64,000 nt of DNA from Pseudobutyrivibrio sp. 49 (GCF_900100545.1 NZ_FNDP01000017.1:1-64000); one strand, 5' to 3'; positions 1 to 7,801 are shown, counted from the stretch's first letter. A program made the numbers and translations. The notes: a model not told the origin generated them from the sequence alone.

Positions 1-80
1 AAAGAATTCCGATTCTAACAGGACAATATGAAGTCTCGCCAGACGACATCCTATTAAAACCGGAACTCTTAGAAAAATAA
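1..80 (+). CDS. 3' end of an unidentified gene (partial)
   Basis: An open frame (codons from base 3) enters from the left edge and stops with TAA at 78-80. The last residues read ...LLKPELLEK. This is too short to identify. It lies outside the leftmost tRNA-derived att copy, so it belongs to whatever precedes IE-A, probably an outer element, because IE-C-type arm repeats follow at 366. It does not resemble the C-terminus of the three integrases in the window. Confidence 0.4.
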   Translation, partial: RIPILTGQYEVSPDDILLKPELLEK

Positions 81-189
81 TATTTTAGAGCAGACAGGTA
101 ACCACTCAATCATCATTTTTACTTAATGACGGGTGGAATTTACTTTTGCTCAATTATTTCCAGTCGTCTGTTTGCCATGCAAACAAACA

Positions 190-226
190 GACTCTGTAAA
201 ACGATTTTATCACGTTTTACAGAGTC
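190..226. repeat. 14-bp perfect inverted repeat
   Basis: The arms 190-203 and 213-226 are perfectly complementary, with a 9-base loop. Neither side has a convincing T-run, so a plain terminator is not certain. The rest of 81-360 shows no gene that I can support. Confidence 0.5.
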
Positions 227-365
227 GTCAAATGTAGTTTTGATTGTAAATAATTGTAAAAAACTCAACTGAGGCGTTTTTGATGTTCTTTGCCAGAAGT
301 TAGTTTTTCATTTGAGCTTGTTAAAATTGTTAGAAAAAGAAATGGTGAGATTTCAAATTGTTGAT

Positions 366-382
366 GTACCCTTATTGTACCC
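366..382 (-). repeat. Integrase arm-type repeat of IE-C kind (outer element end)
   Basis: The 17-mer GGGTACAATAAGGGTAC (minus strand) is identical to 27,375-27,391, next to the IE-C integrase. As there, a hairpin (about 416-446) lies between it and the tRNA-derived core at 458. I infer that the sequence left of 458 is the integrase-side end of another IE-C-like element or its relic. Confidence 0.55.
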
Positions 383-457
383 ACTTTGTAAATGGTTAGA
401 TGATAACAAAAAAGCTCAGAAATATTGATTTCTCAACATTTCTGAGCCAAATAAAAA

Positions 458-478
458 GAGCGCGAGACGGGACTCGAA
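458..478 (-). repeat. Attachment-site copy: tRNA-Gly 3' end (IE-A distal end)
   Basis: A 21-bp copy of the tRNA-Gly(GCC) 3' end, in the same orientation as the minus-strand tRNA at 25,079-25,151. The match stops inside the T-arm, so this is not a tRNA gene. Further copies are at 9,775-9,795, 25,078-25,098, 27,290-27,308 and 37,105-37,123. Confidence 0.85.
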
Positions 479-537
479 GCGTTGCAGCTAGCTACAAATG
501 CAGTAAAATCAAGGAGGAAAGCATGTCGGCTAAGCTA

Positions 538-557
538 GTTGCCCTTTTGGTTGTCCC
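538..557 (+). repeat. IE-A arm-type repeats, distal end
   Basis: Two spaced GTTGYCC motifs (538-544 and 550-556) about 60 bp inside the distal att copy. Matching motifs lie at 9,657-9,688 by the proximal att, and at 37,204-37,225 in relic IE-D. Position and symmetry suggest binding sites for the integrase N-terminal domain. Confidence 0.6.
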
Positions 558-644
558 TACTTCAATATTGTAATTTCGAAATACTATCTATATAATAAGG
601 AAAGCAAGTAAAGACATATTAGATACTGAAGAATGGCTAGCGTA

Positions 645-672
645 TTGACTATTCTAAAAGACTTGCTATAAT
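645..672 (+). promoter_or_regulatory. Promoter of the type I antitoxin RNA
   Basis: TTGACT (645-650) and TATAAT (667-672) are 16 bp apart, a strong sigma-A promoter. It faces the toxin gene and is conserved in the second copy (37,787-37,814, minus). Confidence 0.8.
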
Positions 673-678
673 GATTAT

Positions 679-750
679 AGGCAAAGAAACGAGATTATTA
701 AATCTTAACAAGTAAACAAAAAAGCTAGGAGTTGCAGCTCCTAGCTTTTT
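679..750 (+). ncRNA. Antisense antitoxin RNA (RNA II-like), copy 1
   Basis: A predicted RNA of about 70 nt from the promoter at 645-672 to the terminator at 724-745. Bases 687-704 repeat the sequence around the toxin start codon (865-882) with one difference. Because the two genes converge, the RNA can pair over 18 positions with the toxin mRNA translation start (17 Watson-Crick pairs and one G-U). This is the arrangement known for RNA II of the pAD1 par/fst locus. The RNA itself is inferred. Confidence 0.7.
719..750. terminator. Shared bidirectional terminator of TA copy 1
   Basis: An 8-bp GC-rich stem (724-731 with 738-745), flanked by an A-run on the left and a T-run on the right. It can end both the toxin mRNA (minus) and the antitoxin RNA (plus), giving complementary terminator loops as in par/fst loci. 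Confidence 0.85.
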
Positions 751-783
751 CTATGCCATTCTTTGGATAAGGCGGCTTAAACC

Positions 784-885
784 TTAAGGCTCGTTGCCAT
801 TGTCATCGCCGTCGAACCATTTGCAAATATAGTAGGCTGCTATACTCGCCGCAACGGAGATTAGAAACGAAATTATTAAATCCAA
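784..885 (-). CDS. Fst/Ldr-like type I toxin peptide, copy 1
   Basis: A 33-aa peptide starting at TTG (883-885): one hydrophobic segment (ISFLISVAASIAAYYICKW), then a short charged tail with Asp and Gly. This is the build of Fst/Ldr membrane toxins. A near-identical peptide is encoded at 37,577-37,684. An extended -10 box (TGATATAAT, 932-940) drives it. The 5' leader can fold CACCCC onto the GGGGGTG that contains the ribosome site, masking it as in Fst RNA I. It converges with a small RNA carrying a repeat of the start region. Family assignment is by architecture, not a database match. The peptide presumably damages the membrane of cells that lose the element. Confidence 0.7.
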   Translation of the reverse strand: MDLIISFLISVAASIAAYYICKWFDGDDNGNEP

Positions 886-1111
886 GTGAACACCCCCTTC
901 CTTTGCCTGTCTAGGGGTGGCAACGTTCATCATTATATCATCTCAAAAAATATTTTTCTATCCTGTAATCATATAATAATAAACTCAAAATATATTTCCC
1001 GTAATAAATAATGAAACGATATTACAAAGTAAAAATCAGTATAAATCTTATGAAAACTCATAAGTTTAGGAATCAGTAAAAATCTAGCAATCACAAGGGA
1101 TACGCCAGTTT

Positions 1112-1121
1112 TAGTGTGTTA
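1112..1121 (+). other. Possible MobV-type nick sequence
   Basis: TAGTGTGTTA matches the pMV158 (MobV) nick region as I remember it. A 7-bp inverted repeat lies about 50 bp upstream (1,046-1,063) rather than directly adjacent as in pMV158, and the MobV gene is 3.5 kb away. A weak candidate for oriT. The flanking sequence 1,119-1,138 is also kept in relic IE-D. Confidence 0.25.
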
Positions 1122-1264
1122 TTTACTCTTATCTATATTGTTAAAGCGTCATAAATTTTAAAATAATAACCGTATTTTTTATAAATCATAATTTTTTTCC
1201 CATATAAAATATGTAGCCGCTACAAAAGACAAATATAACATTGATAAAAGAAAGGACTTTAATT

Positions 1265-1810
1265 ATGAATAAAAAGACTATAACTACAAAAGAGATGCCA
1301 GTTGGAGTTCAAGAATATATTGATAAAATTTCTGGCGAGCTTGTTCCATGCAAGATAACAAAGCTTATAGAGAAAGATTATAACTTTCATAAGGTTTGGA
1401 TGACTAATCTCATTTCATCCCTAGAAGATATAGCAAATCAAAAGACAAAAGTAGCCTACTGGATATTGATGCATCTGAATCGAGAAAATAAGCTTTTGTA
1501 TACACAGCAGGAAATTAGTGCTGCTACTGGTGCATCAATCCAAACTGTAAATATCGTTATAAAATCTCTTATTAATGCTGACCTTATCCGTCAAATAGGT
1601 GGAGGAATATATATTGTAAATCCAAATACATATTTTAAAGGTACAACAAAAGCAAGACAAACTACAGCATGTTGCTATAACGCCGTGGCCAAGAAACAAG
1701 AATATGATGAAGAAATGCTACAGGCTTTACAAGCTCAAATTGCAAAATTAGAAAAACGAGCAGAGTTGATTAAATCTAAAACAAATAAACACTCAACACC
1801 TGTGACATAA
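1265..1810 (+). CDS. RepL-like replication initiator
   Basis: A 181-aa protein starting at ATG 1,265, behind AAAGGA (1,251-1,256). A TTG eight codons upstream has no ribosome site. The middle (about residues 40-125) has the RepL pattern: a helical stretch followed by a winged helix-turn-helix with TQQEISAATGASIQTVN, then GGGIYIVNPNTYFKG, which resembles the family's wing and NPN..KG ending. RepL proteins start rolling-circle or theta replication of small Firmicute plasmids. In an integrated element it may allow autonomous copies after excision, or act as a regulator. The C-terminus is a Lys/Glu-rich coiled tail. Confidence 0.7.
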   Translation: MNKKTITTKEMPVGVQEYIDKISGELVPCKITKLIEKDYNFHKVWMTNLISSLEDIANQKTKVAYWILMHLNRENKLLYTQQEISAATGASIQTVNIVIKSLINADLIRQIGGGIYIVNPNTYFKGTTKARQTTACCYNAVAKKQEYDEEMLQALQAQIAKLEKRAELIKSKTNKHSTPVT

Positions 1811-1938
1811 CTGTTCACTTGTACATAAGGCGGACAATATGAAAAACTGTGTCCGCCTTAACAAGCCAAATTACAGATGATATTATTCAGATATCAAAAG
1901 CGCTCTTGAAGTATATTTTAAAGAAAAGGAAAACAAAA

Positions 1939-2568
1939 ATGAAAAAAGACAATTTAATTACAATAAAAAAAATCATAAGGGCAAAGTATAAAAATGCTCG
2001 AATTTATTCTTTACAAAAATATATATCGAATACGTATCAAAGCCAACCCTACAGAATAGACAAGGATAGGGCTATATTCAAAGACGTTGATGCAATAATA
2101 GAATTAAACAATTTTCATAAACACGCAGTAAACATATGTAACATTTTAGACATGGAACTCCCAAAGATATATTTACTTGGAGATAAAGGTAGTTTTCATA
2201 GAGATGGTGTAAATGGAAAAACTCTCTATAGAAAGAATCCTCTCGTGTATGTTTATTTTGATAAAGATAAGTTTATATTCTATCTAGCTCATGAATTATT
2301 TCATGTATATCAATATAGGAATTATAAAGAAAGATTTCTATTTGAAGGTCTTATCGATAACGAAGAAGAGAAATCAGAGATAGAAGCCCAAGCCTTTGCG
2401 ATAGCATATATAGAAACAATGTGCCCATCGGTATCACTCGATTTAGCAGATTGGACACATTGCAAACTTAGTAAACGCATCTTAGACGATGTAAATGCTC
2501 AAGGTGAAATACGGGAAATACGAGAACAGGCAGAAGTATTTAAGGCGCATCTAATTAATAAACAATGA
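1939..2568 (+). CDS. HExxH metallopeptidase-like protein
   Basis: A 209-aa protein starting at ATG 1,939 behind AAAAGGA. Residues about 115-123 read LAHELFHVYQ, a zincin HExxH motif. About 30 residues on, EIEAQAFAIAYIE supplies acidic residues where gluzincins of the ImmA/IrrE type place the third zinc ligand. ImmA proteases cleave the repressors of integrative elements, so a role in derepression of IE-A is possible, but no XRE repressor sits beside it. No signal peptide, so probably cytoplasmic. The exact family is not recognised. Confidence 0.55.
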   Translation: MKKDNLITIKKIIRAKYKNARIYSLQKYISNTYQSQPYRIDKDRAIFKDVDAIIELNNFHKHAVNICNILDMELPKIYLLGDKGSFHRDGVNGKTLYRKNPLVYVYFDKDKFIFYLAHELFHVYQYRNYKERFLFEGLIDNEEEKSEIEAQAFAIAYIETMCPSVSLDLADWTHCKLSKRILDDVNAQGEIREIREQAEVFKAHLINKQ

Positions 2569-2614
2569 AAAAAATAGGCACTGGTTTTTAAGCTGGTGCT
2601 TATTAAGTTTATAC

Positions 2615-2642
2615 TTGCAAAATACCTAAAACGTGATATAAT
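2615..2642 (+). promoter_or_regulatory. Promoter for the surface-protein gene
   Basis: TTGCAA (2,615-2,620) and TATAAT (2,637-2,642), 16 bp apart, lie about 200 bp before the next start codon. The long leader contains a GTCGCAAAATGCGAC hairpin and other short complementary pieces. I do not recognise a riboswitch class. Confidence 0.65.
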
Positions 2643-2843
2643 AAGCTACTAATTTAATCATAGCGCATATATATAACGAATAAATAGGCTCGTCGCAAAA
2701 TGCGACAACCTAAAAAGAATTAATAGATAATGTTATTCTATCTAAGGATTAAAGAAGTGCGGACCTTTTTTATTATCTTCCCCATAATAAAAATGTTAAT
2801 CCGCTAATTTGATTAAAAAGAAAGAAATAAGGAGGAAAAATCA

Positions 2844-3614
2844 ATGAAGAGATTGATTAGATCCATTGTTATATTTACATTTGTAATGGTTGCGACTATC
2901 GCATTCAATAGAGTAGAAGTAAGAGCTGCTGGTTATGATCCAGAGACAGGAATTATTGACACAACTGGTGTTGACACTATGACAGAAGATGAGTGGAGAG
3001 CAGCACATGATGCCATGGTTGCAAAAGAGATGGCAGAGCAGTGGGGCGCTGATTCAAATACTCAGGCTTCACCTTCTACATCTTCAAGCTCAAACACAAA
3101 TTCTTCGTCTACAAAGCCATCTACATCAACAACTTCATCTGCACCTAAGTATACAGATGCAGAAATTGAGGCTGCTTGGGTAGAGTCTAGCAGAACAGAA
3201 GCTACTTGTGCTAACGATGGTGTTATTACATACAAGAACACACTTACAGGCAAAACAAAAACTGAGGCTATTCCAGCCACAGGAAATCATACATACGAGT
3301 TAACTGAGCATGTAGATTCTACTTGTGTTAACAACGGTTATGATTCTTATACTTGCTCTGTATGTGGTGATTCTTATAAAGATGAAATCGAATTAGCACC
3401 ACATACTGAAGGTGAGCCACAAATAACAAAAGCTGCTAGTTATTTTTCCGAAGGGGAAAGCAAAGTATACTGCATTAGCTGTGGTGAATTAGTTTCTACT
3501 AATACTATCCTACAAACATTCCCTCTCCCATTATCAATTGTGGCTGCATTTGGTGCAGGTGCAATCGTATTACTTATAGGCATACTCTCCTTACTAAAAA
3601 GAAAAACAAAATAA
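2844..3614 (+). CDS. Secreted cell-surface protein with CxxC repeats and C-terminal membrane anchor
   Basis: A 256-aa protein behind AAGGAGG (start 2,844). Residues 1-29 form a signal peptide ending AEVRAA-like, and about 75-100 is a Ser/Thr-rich linker. Two degenerate repeats follow (about 118-150 and 155-190) with the Lachnospiraceae surface pattern: TC...NGY..Y.C..CG, then an IPATGNH or LAPH turn. The C-terminus has a membrane helix (about 228-250) and a KRKTK stop-transfer tail, with no LPXTG. It is probably displayed on the cell surface. Element-borne surface proteins may alter adhesion or mating contacts, but that is speculation. Confidence 0.7.
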   Translation: MKRLIRSIVIFTFVMVATIAFNRVEVRAAGYDPETGIIDTTGVDTMTEDEWRAAHDAMVAKEMAEQWGADSNTQASPSTSSSSNTNSSSTKPSTSTTSSAPKYTDAEIEAAWVESSRTEATCANDGVITYKNTLTGKTKTEAIPATGNHTYELTEHVDSTCVNNGYDSYTCSVCGDSYKDEIELAPHTEGEPQITKAASYFSEGESKVYCISCGELVSTNTILQTFPLPLSIVAAFGAGAIVLLIGILSLLKRKTK

Positions 3615-3644
3615 AAGGGAAAAACAAAAAATATAAACTATGGA

Positions 3645-3678
3645 AAATAGGTCTGAAGAAATTCAGATCTATTTTTTT
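3645..3678 (+). terminator. Rho-independent terminator
   Basis: A 13-bp stem with GAAA loop (3,645-3,657 with 3,662-3,674), followed by a T-run. It ends the surface-protein transcript. Confidence 0.8.
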
Positions 3679-3775
3679 ATTGCAAAATTGCTTTATTTTT
3701 TCGGTTCAGAAAAAAAATTCCATATTAGATATGTACGGGTTAAACGTACAAAATCTAGAGAAAGGAAAAAAGAAA

Positions 3776-4153
3776 ATGTCAAAAGACTACAACACAGGAA
3801 CTGTAGCTTTTTCTAATGGGTGTAAATTAATCCCATTAGAAAAAGGAAGCGACCCATATTGTCGTTCAAGAATTTCAATGGACAACAATAATTATATGGA
3901 TGTCGTATTTAGTCCAGGTGTTCACTTTGTAAGAATCGATGAAGATTCATTAGTTTATGATAATAAGCTAGATGTACTTCTCGAGACTTTAGAAATCTTT
4001 GCAACTGAAAATGATTATAAAGTGATACAAATGGACGGTCTAATAGAACCAGAAACAGTTGACGCTTTAAAGGATTATGGCTTTGATACTGTTTATACTG
4101 TGACTGGTGGTAAGTGCTCTTGTAATTCATTGATGCTGCCAAGGAGGAAATAG
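3776..4153 (+). CDS. Small protein of unknown function
   Basis: A 125-aa protein starting at ATG 3,776 behind GAAAGGA. The longer open frame upstream has no ribosome site. It has no signal peptide or membrane segment and is acidic in the middle, with a Cys-rich C-terminus (CSCNS) followed by a basic tail. I do not recognise it. The stop codon lies at the base of the first hairpin of the array that follows, so that array could be transcribed as its 3' UTR. Confidence 0.55.
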   Translation: MSKDYNTGTVAFSNGCKLIPLEKGSDPYCRSRISMDNNNYMDVVFSPGVHFVRIDEDSLVYDNKLDVLLETLEIFATENDYKVIQMDGLIEPETVDALKDYGFDTVYTVTGGKCSCNSLMLPRRK

Positions 4154-4544
4154 TTTCACTCCCTGAGAGTGAAACGTAAAGGGAGGTATACCTCCCTTTG
4201 CTTGTTCTAAGGGGCGCCTTAGAACAAGGGGCTGAGGTAGTTCGTCTTTTTAATTTGGTTTATATCAAATTAAAAAGTACGAACGTAGGAGCTCGCAGAG
4301 GCTCCTATAGCATTTGATTGCAAAGCATTTGTAAGCAAATGATAGCGGTTAAGCTGCTAAGGTTACATGTTACCGAGCAGCTGCGAGGGGATACCAACAA
4401 TTTGCTTCAGAAAATTTTGGTAGAACATGTCTACCAAAAAGCATAAAAAGCACGTAAGCATTGAGAGCGCAGCGACCTTTGCTTACGACATAGATTTATA
4501 TTGAGAGCCAAAAGCGACCTTTATAAATCTATGTGTTTTTATGC
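4153..4544 (+). other. Run of nine consecutive hairpins ending in a three-way junction
   Basis: Stems back to back: 4,153-4,175 (9 bp), 4,178-4,199 (perfect palindrome), 4,201-4,228 (12 bp), 4,240-4,284 (about 16 bp, one mismatch), 4,286-4,307 (7 bp), 4,311-4,341, 4,352-4,382, 4,415-4,439 (10 bp). Then an outer stem, 4,441-4,449 with 4,536-4,544, encloses two arms (4,453-4,487 and 4,488-4,534). The two arms have different stems, but each contains the same internal motif TTGAGAGC...GCGACCTT, able to form tandem G-A pairs. It lies directly before the MobV gene. It could be a structured RNA, a single-strand origin for the RepL replicon, or oriT; the repeated internal loop favours a folded nucleic acid bound by a protein. 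Confidence 0.75.
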
Positions 4545-4587
4545 TTTGAAGGTAGGAAAAATAAAAAATAAAGAAAGGAAAAATAAA

Positions 4588-5373
4588 ATGGCAGCAAAAA
4601 AGAATTATACAGATTATAAATTAAAGAGATATGTAACTCACCTTACACAGGAATGCTATTTTAACAAACAACCAAGCAATAAGGAAATAGATATGAGTCT
4701 ACATCATCTCAACAAAAATATGACACCTGAAAGAGGAAATTCAAAGAAAGAAATATTGGCTTATTATCGTCATCGCCTGAGTCAGCTATATCATCTTAAT
4801 CGTAAGAATCTGGTCACTGGGCTTGAGTGGGTTATTACAGCTCCTACTGGCCTTACGGAAGAACAACGATGGAAATTCTTTGATGTATCGTTAGATTATC
4901 TGAAAGAAACCTATGGTGAAGAGAATATCATTACTGCTTTTGTTCATGCTAATGAAGGTATAAAAAATAAAGGTGTTGTTCTTTATGGAGAGTGGCATAT
5001 GCATACTTTGTTAATACCTGTTAAAGATATTGAAAATCCAATGCCTCGACATAAGGGCTTTACTCAAAAAATATGCAATCGTGATGTATGTACATTAGCA
5101 CATTTAAGACAATTTCATAAATCATTTCAAGCTTATGTTGATGAACATTTACCATTCAAAGCACAAGTATACAAAGGTGGTATTACAAGTGCAAACAGTA
5201 AGGATGTTAAACTACTAAAGGCAGAAACTAAGTATGAAATTGAGCATCAAAAGGTACTTGAACAGCATCGTGAAATAGAAAAGCTCCGTGAGAAAATAGC
5301 CGAAATCGAATTGAATAAGACGAATTCATGGGGCAATAATGCTACATGGGGCGAATATACTTATGGGGGTTGA
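4588..5373 (+). CDS. MobV/Pre-like relaxase (short)
   Basis: A 261-aa protein starting at ATG 4,588 behind AAAGGA. An N-terminal DMSLHHLNKNMTPERGN segment recalls the MobV motif with a conserved Asn/Arg. Residues 137-139 (HMH) followed by TLLIPV match the metal-binding HxH...PV motif of Pre/MobV relaxases, which nick one strand at oriT and pilot it to the recipient. The C-terminal 60 residues form a coiled coil (KVLEQHREIEKLREKIAEIE). It is much shorter than the usual 400 or more residues and shorter than the IE-C relaxase. The coupling-protein gene starts 2 bp after its stop, so the two are co-expressed. Confidence 0.65.
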   Translation: MAAKKNYTDYKLKRYVTHLTQECYFNKQPSNKEIDMSLHHLNKNMTPERGNSKKEILAYYRHRLSQLYHLNRKNLVTGLEWVITAPTGLTEEQRWKFFDVSLDYLKETYGEENIITAFVHANEGIKNKGVVLYGEWHMHTLLIPVKDIENPMPRHKGFTQKICNRDVCTLAHLRQFHKSFQAYVDEHLPFKAQVYKGGITSANSKDVKLLKAETKYEIEHQKVLEQHREIEKLREKIAEIELNKTNSWGNNATWGEYTYGG

Positions 5374-5375
5374 GA

Positions 5376-7079
5376 ATGCTAAAGAAACATGGAATAAAAT
5401 ATACGCTCGAATATTATAGGATACATGAATTGATAGTATTTGCTCTTGTCATGATGGGCATAGCTACATATTTCATATTTACTATTGAATCTTATATGAG
5501 CGCATACATAAATGATAAACAGCAAATATTAATCAGATTAATTATAATCGGTGCATTTTGCAGGGTGTATTTCAAACATGTCTACACCACAATTCGAAGC
5601 CAAACATATCGCAAGCTAACAGGTAGAAGCTATGGTTATGACCACAGTAAATACAAACGCAGTTTTAACGAATTAGTTGATTATTTTAAAGATGCAGACC
5701 CTTATAAAATTAATACAGAAAAACTTGAAGCGGTATCATGGAAAAATGCTGAAGGTGTTATTCTTGGGAAAACAAAAGATGGAAAGCTCTTTAATATCCC
5801 AAGCTCTAAAGATGGTCGAAGTTATATGGCGTTTGGACTCCCTTCATCAGGAAAGACGGCTTCAATTATAATTCCCACTTGTTTAAGATTTGGGGCTAAA
5901 CATCCATTGGACAAAAATAATAAAGAAACTGATGGCAGTGTTTTTTGTATAGACCTCAAAGGAGATATTTACAAAGCAACATCTGCTTATCGTAATATCA
6001 AAAGGTTTAATCTAATGGACGATTGGGAAAATAGTTGTCACTATAATCCGTTTTCAGGTATTGAAAAACTGGATATAGATGCACGCTGTAACTTCATCGA
6101 AAATATTGGTTTTAATATTGTAAGTAAGGCAACTGGTGGGGATGGGAAATACTTCTCAGACACAGCTCAGGATTTTTTTAACGGGATTGCGTTATATATG
6201 TTGGGAAAAGATATAAATACAAGCTTTCCTGATGTCATCAAAGCTATTCTATATGGAAATCCTGTTGATTGGATTAAGCGAGTCGTCGCTGATGGATGTG
6301 AAGAATCAAAACGCCGTCTTCAATCTAAGTATGGAGAAAATGAGAAAAACTTATCTGGAGCCTATGCATTGCTTTCACAAAGTTGTAGAAAGTTTGCCAG
6401 TGAAAAATTATTCTTTCTTTTAGGAAACGAACCTGAATATGACTATATCTCAGTTCAATCAATGGAGGATGGAAACGATGTGTACCTCCAGCTAAAGCAG
6501 TCAGAAATATGCAATTATTCTGCTTTACTATCAATGATTGTACAGGGATTTTTAAATGATTTTTTGATAAGAGAAGAAAATCAAAAAGCTGGTCGGTTAT
6601 CGGATGGCAGCTTGCGACCACAGTTAATGGTGCTTGATGAATTTGCTCAATTAACAAATTTAGAATACGATTGCGTAAAGACTGCGTTCATGACCTTAAG
6701 AAGTCGTAATGTAAGCATATTGTGCGCTTTACAAAGTAGAAGCTCAATATCTGAAATGTTTCATTCTGAAGATGCCTGTAAGAGTTTGATAGATTGCGTT
6801 ACGACGTTCGCATTTTTGAGTATACAGGAAGTAGAAACTCGAAAATGGGCATCAGAATTAATAGGAACAAGGAAAGTATTAAAAACAGGAAACAATCTAA
6901 ATAATGAAGCAAACGGTACACAAGGTACAGGCTCAAGTGCACAAGAAGCAGAAGAACCTATATTTCATCCAGCCGATTTCGGAAATCTAATTGATAAAAA
7001 TACAGGAAAGGATGAAATAATCATCTACTCCCAAGGCAAGTATTTAAAAGCAAATAAGCAATATTATTTCAAGGATTAA
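5376..7079 (+). CDS. VirD4/TraG-type type IV coupling protein
   Basis: A 567-aa protein. ATG 5,376 follows the relaxase stop (5,371-5,373) and a GGGGG ribosome site. Two N-terminal membrane helices (about residues 18-40 and 50-68) precede the ATPase: Walker A GLPSSGKT at about 153-160, Walker B LMVLDEFAQ at about 417-425. Coupling proteins take the relaxase-DNA complex to the secretion channel and drive transfer. IE-A has no channel genes (no VirB4 or VirB6), so it probably brings its own docking ATPase to a helper ICE's channel. Confidence 0.85.
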   Translation: MLKKHGIKYTLEYYRIHELIVFALVMMGIATYFIFTIESYMSAYINDKQQILIRLIIIGAFCRVYFKHVYTTIRSQTYRKLTGRSYGYDHSKYKRSFNELVDYFKDADPYKINTEKLEAVSWKNAEGVILGKTKDGKLFNIPSSKDGRSYMAFGLPSSGKTASIIIPTCLRFGAKHPLDKNNKETDGSVFCIDLKGDIYKATSAYRNIKRFNLMDDWENSCHYNPFSGIEKLDIDARCNFIENIGFNIVSKATGGDGKYFSDTAQDFFNGIALYMLGKDINTSFPDVIKAILYGNPVDWIKRVVADGCEESKRRLQSKYGENEKNLSGAYALLSQSCRKFASEKLFFLLGNEPEYDYISVQSMEDGNDVYLQLKQSEICNYSALLSMIVQGFLNDFLIREENQKAGRLSDGSLRPQLMVLDEFAQLTNLEYDCVKTAFMTLRSRNVSILCALQSRSSISEMFHSEDACKSLIDCVTTFAFLSIQEVETRKWASELIGTRKVLKTGNNLNNEANGTQGTGSSAQEAEEPIFHPADFGNLIDKNTGKDEIIIYSQGKYLKANKQYYFKD

Positions 7080-7106
7080 TATTGATATAATATCAATAAA
7101 AAGGCA

Positions 7107-7140
7107 AATAATCGCTAGGAACAACTTCCTAGCGATTATT
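7107..7140. terminator. Bidirectional terminator between convergent genes
   Basis: A 15-bp perfect stem with 4-base loop (7,107-7,121 with 7,126-7,140) lies between the stops of the coupling-protein gene and the convergent DUF5688 gene. Confidence 0.85.
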
Positions 7141-7141
7141 T

Positions 7142-7801
7142 TTATGCCAATATTGAAAGACCACTTGAATTAAGAAGATATACGCTGTTTGACAAGAACT
7201 CTTCTGCACTCACTAAGCTTTCATTGGAATTTATGGATTTTACGAGTTTTTTTATAGCAGCTATATCAATGTCCTCATGATAGATTAAAACAAGAATTTC
7301 CATTTTACTGCATGGAATAATTACTAAGTCCTTGCTAATCTTATCCTGTAGATTGCGTAAAGCATCTGAAAACATAGCTGTAGCCCCAAAGATTCTATCT
7401 TTAGTTGTCATTACATATATATCAGGTACACTAAAGTCAATCTCACGATACTCGTCCGCAGGTGCATCAAAATAATCCATTATTGCAGACATGATAGGGG
7501 TTAATGTGAAATCCTTATAAGCTTTTACAGTATCAAACAATTCGCTTTCAGTAATTCCAGCTCTTGTCATAATATCATAATTTAAGTTATATGCTCCTAT
7601 ATGTTCGTTACTACCTAAATTAACAACCACTTTGTAAATTACAGCCAAATCGAGGAAATTAGTACGAACAACATCTGTGTTAAGTATTATGTCATTGTCT
7701 GGAACTACACAAGCTCTAACATGGCTTAAAATATATTCTCGACTTGTAACCTCTTCCTTATTAACTTTAAAATCTCCTGAAACATACTCTAAAACTTTCA
7801 T
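7142..7801 (-). CDS. DUF5688 family protein
   Basis: A 219-aa protein. The start at 7,801 is preceded on the minus strand by AAAGGAGAT. It resembles the Lachnospiraceae DUF5688 proteins, with a late segment VMTTKDRIFGATAMFSDALRNLQDKI and a hydrophobic VIIPCSKMEILVLI strand. Function is unknown. No signal peptide. Such genes are commonly found on Lachnospiraceae mobile elements. It is divergent from the integrase gene, with the structured 7,914-8,077 element between them, possibly its 5' leader. Confidence 0.6.
   Translation of the reverse strand: MKVLEYVSGDFKVNKEEVTSREYILSHVRACVVPDNDIILNTDVVRTNFLDLAVIYKVVVNLGSNEHIGAYNLNYDIMTRAGITESELFDTVKAYKDFTLTPIMSAIMDYFDAPADEYREIDFSVPDIYVMTTKDRIFGATAMFSDALRNLQDKISKDLVIIPCSKMEILVLIYHEDIDIAAIKKLVKSINSNESLVSAEEFLSNSVYLLNSSGLSILA

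Noticed and set aside
458-480. tRNA gene at 458, 9,775 or 37,105
   Set aside because: Only about 20 bases of the 3' end are present, with no anticodon or D-arm; these are attachment-site copies.
2650-2840. Known riboswitch in the leader of the IE-A surface protein
   Set aside because: Only short hairpins are visible; no conserved core of a class that I know.
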